This document shows positions 15,762 through 16,060 of a DNA stretch of 16,060 nt, piece by piece (the stretch's first letter is position 1; every line of letters begins with the position of its first letter). The notes beneath the pieces were generated by a model. That model did not search any database and was not told the origin of the DNA. It saw nothing but the letters and a program-made list of their open reading frames with translations. Source of the stretch: Treponema sp. GTDB taxonomy: Bacteria; Spirochaetota; Spirochaetia; Treponematales; Breznakiellaceae. The DNA is taken from contig JAITBO010000323.1 in the NCBI GenBank assembly GCA_031283505.1, positions 1 to 16,060 of the forward strand, in the 5' to 3' direction. A program made the translations under genes and the position numbers.

Positions 15762-16060
15762 TTAAACAAAACCATAATTGATGTAAAAGAAAGCCATATC
15801 AAAAGCTTTCCTGTGGTTGAACAGTTTCTTGGAAAAATAACCAGTCCTGCGAAATGTCCGCCTGATCCGATGCCGCAATCGGCAATTGTTCCCCTCTATA
15901 CCCTACCGTGTACTCTTTCCCTACTTCGTGGCTGTCTTCCCCAAACGCCGAAAGAATGCTGTCCCAATTATCCGTTGCTACCATGTCATAGCTTATCCCC
16001 AGCCGTTTTATCCTCTTCCTCAGCTTTTGTGCCGTCTTTAAATCCCGTTTCCCCCATACA
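15762..16060 (-). pseudogene. IS1-family transposase (InsB-like) remnant, frameshifted and cut by the window edge
   Basis: Read from the window edge, the frame gives LRKRIKRLGISYDMVATDNW and continues to GKEYTVG. A one-base shift then restores IEGNNCRLRHRIRR and FSKKLFNHRKAFDMAFFYIN, ending at the TAA at 15762-15764. This is the C-terminal half of an IS1-type DDE transposase, with the conserved GK-x-YT and IEGNN-x-RLR blocks. The shift maps to the CCC at about 15901-15903 on the + strand (one extra base). It is not at the usual InsA/InsB frameshift site, so inactivation is more likely than programmed shifting. The rest of the gene lies outside the window. Confidence 0.75.

Overview
The window looks like a chromosomal segment of a free-living or host-associated anaerobic bacterium, most likely a spirochaete of the Treponema lineage (inference). 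The grounds are the pairing of a membrane-anchored SurA/PpiC-like protein with a DUF115/MptE-like protein, an oxygen-detoxifying flavodiiron protein, a stand-alone HD-GYP response regulator, and many short palindromic intergenic repeats. No rRNA, tRNA or CRISPR array was seen, so the taxonomic call is tentative.

Layout. Positions 1-521 hold no gene. They carry an array of small hairpins (a 23-bp tandem repeat with TACG loops), then a GC-rich stretch with several GGGGTCTGTCCCC-type palindromes, and then a probable promoter. Two + strand genes follow with a one-base stop/start overlap: a SurA/PpiC-like peptidyl-prolyl isomerase (522-2048) and a DUF115/MptE-like protein (2048-3775). Facing them on the - strand is a complete F-type ATP synthase operon, read from high to low coordinates as a-c-b-delta-alpha-gamma-beta-epsilon (10330 down to 3987). 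The position before subunit a, often held by atpI, is taken by a small soluble RsbRD-N-like protein (10355-10870). A near-consensus promoter at 10880-10908 would start its mRNA only a few bases before the ATG.

Upstream on the same strand is a REC/HD-GYP response regulator (10917-11999) whose signature HD reads YD. Then comes a repeat-rich region (12031-12700): three copies of a palindrome with CTGTTCCAAAAC arms and a 227-bp AT-rich MITE-like element with perfect 17-bp terminal inverted repeats. A dus-type tRNA-dihydrouridine synthase (12704-13660, -) is bracketed by inverted copies of one of these repeats. On the + strand, a CheY-like receiver (13973-14410) and an FprA-type flavodiiron protein (14450-15685) form a likely operon. 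The window ends inside an IS1-family transposase remnant with a frameshift (15762-16060, -).

Function. The core is a predicted proton-coupled F1Fo ATP synthase, since the Na+ ligands of the c-ring are absent. Around it are envelope protein folding, signalling (CheY-like, HD-GYP and RsbRD-like proteins), tRNA modification and O2/NO defence. The least explained parts are the RsbRD-like first gene of the ATP synthase operon with its leaderless promoter, the YD variant of HD-GYP, the UACG-loop hairpin array and the layered mobile repeats around dus.
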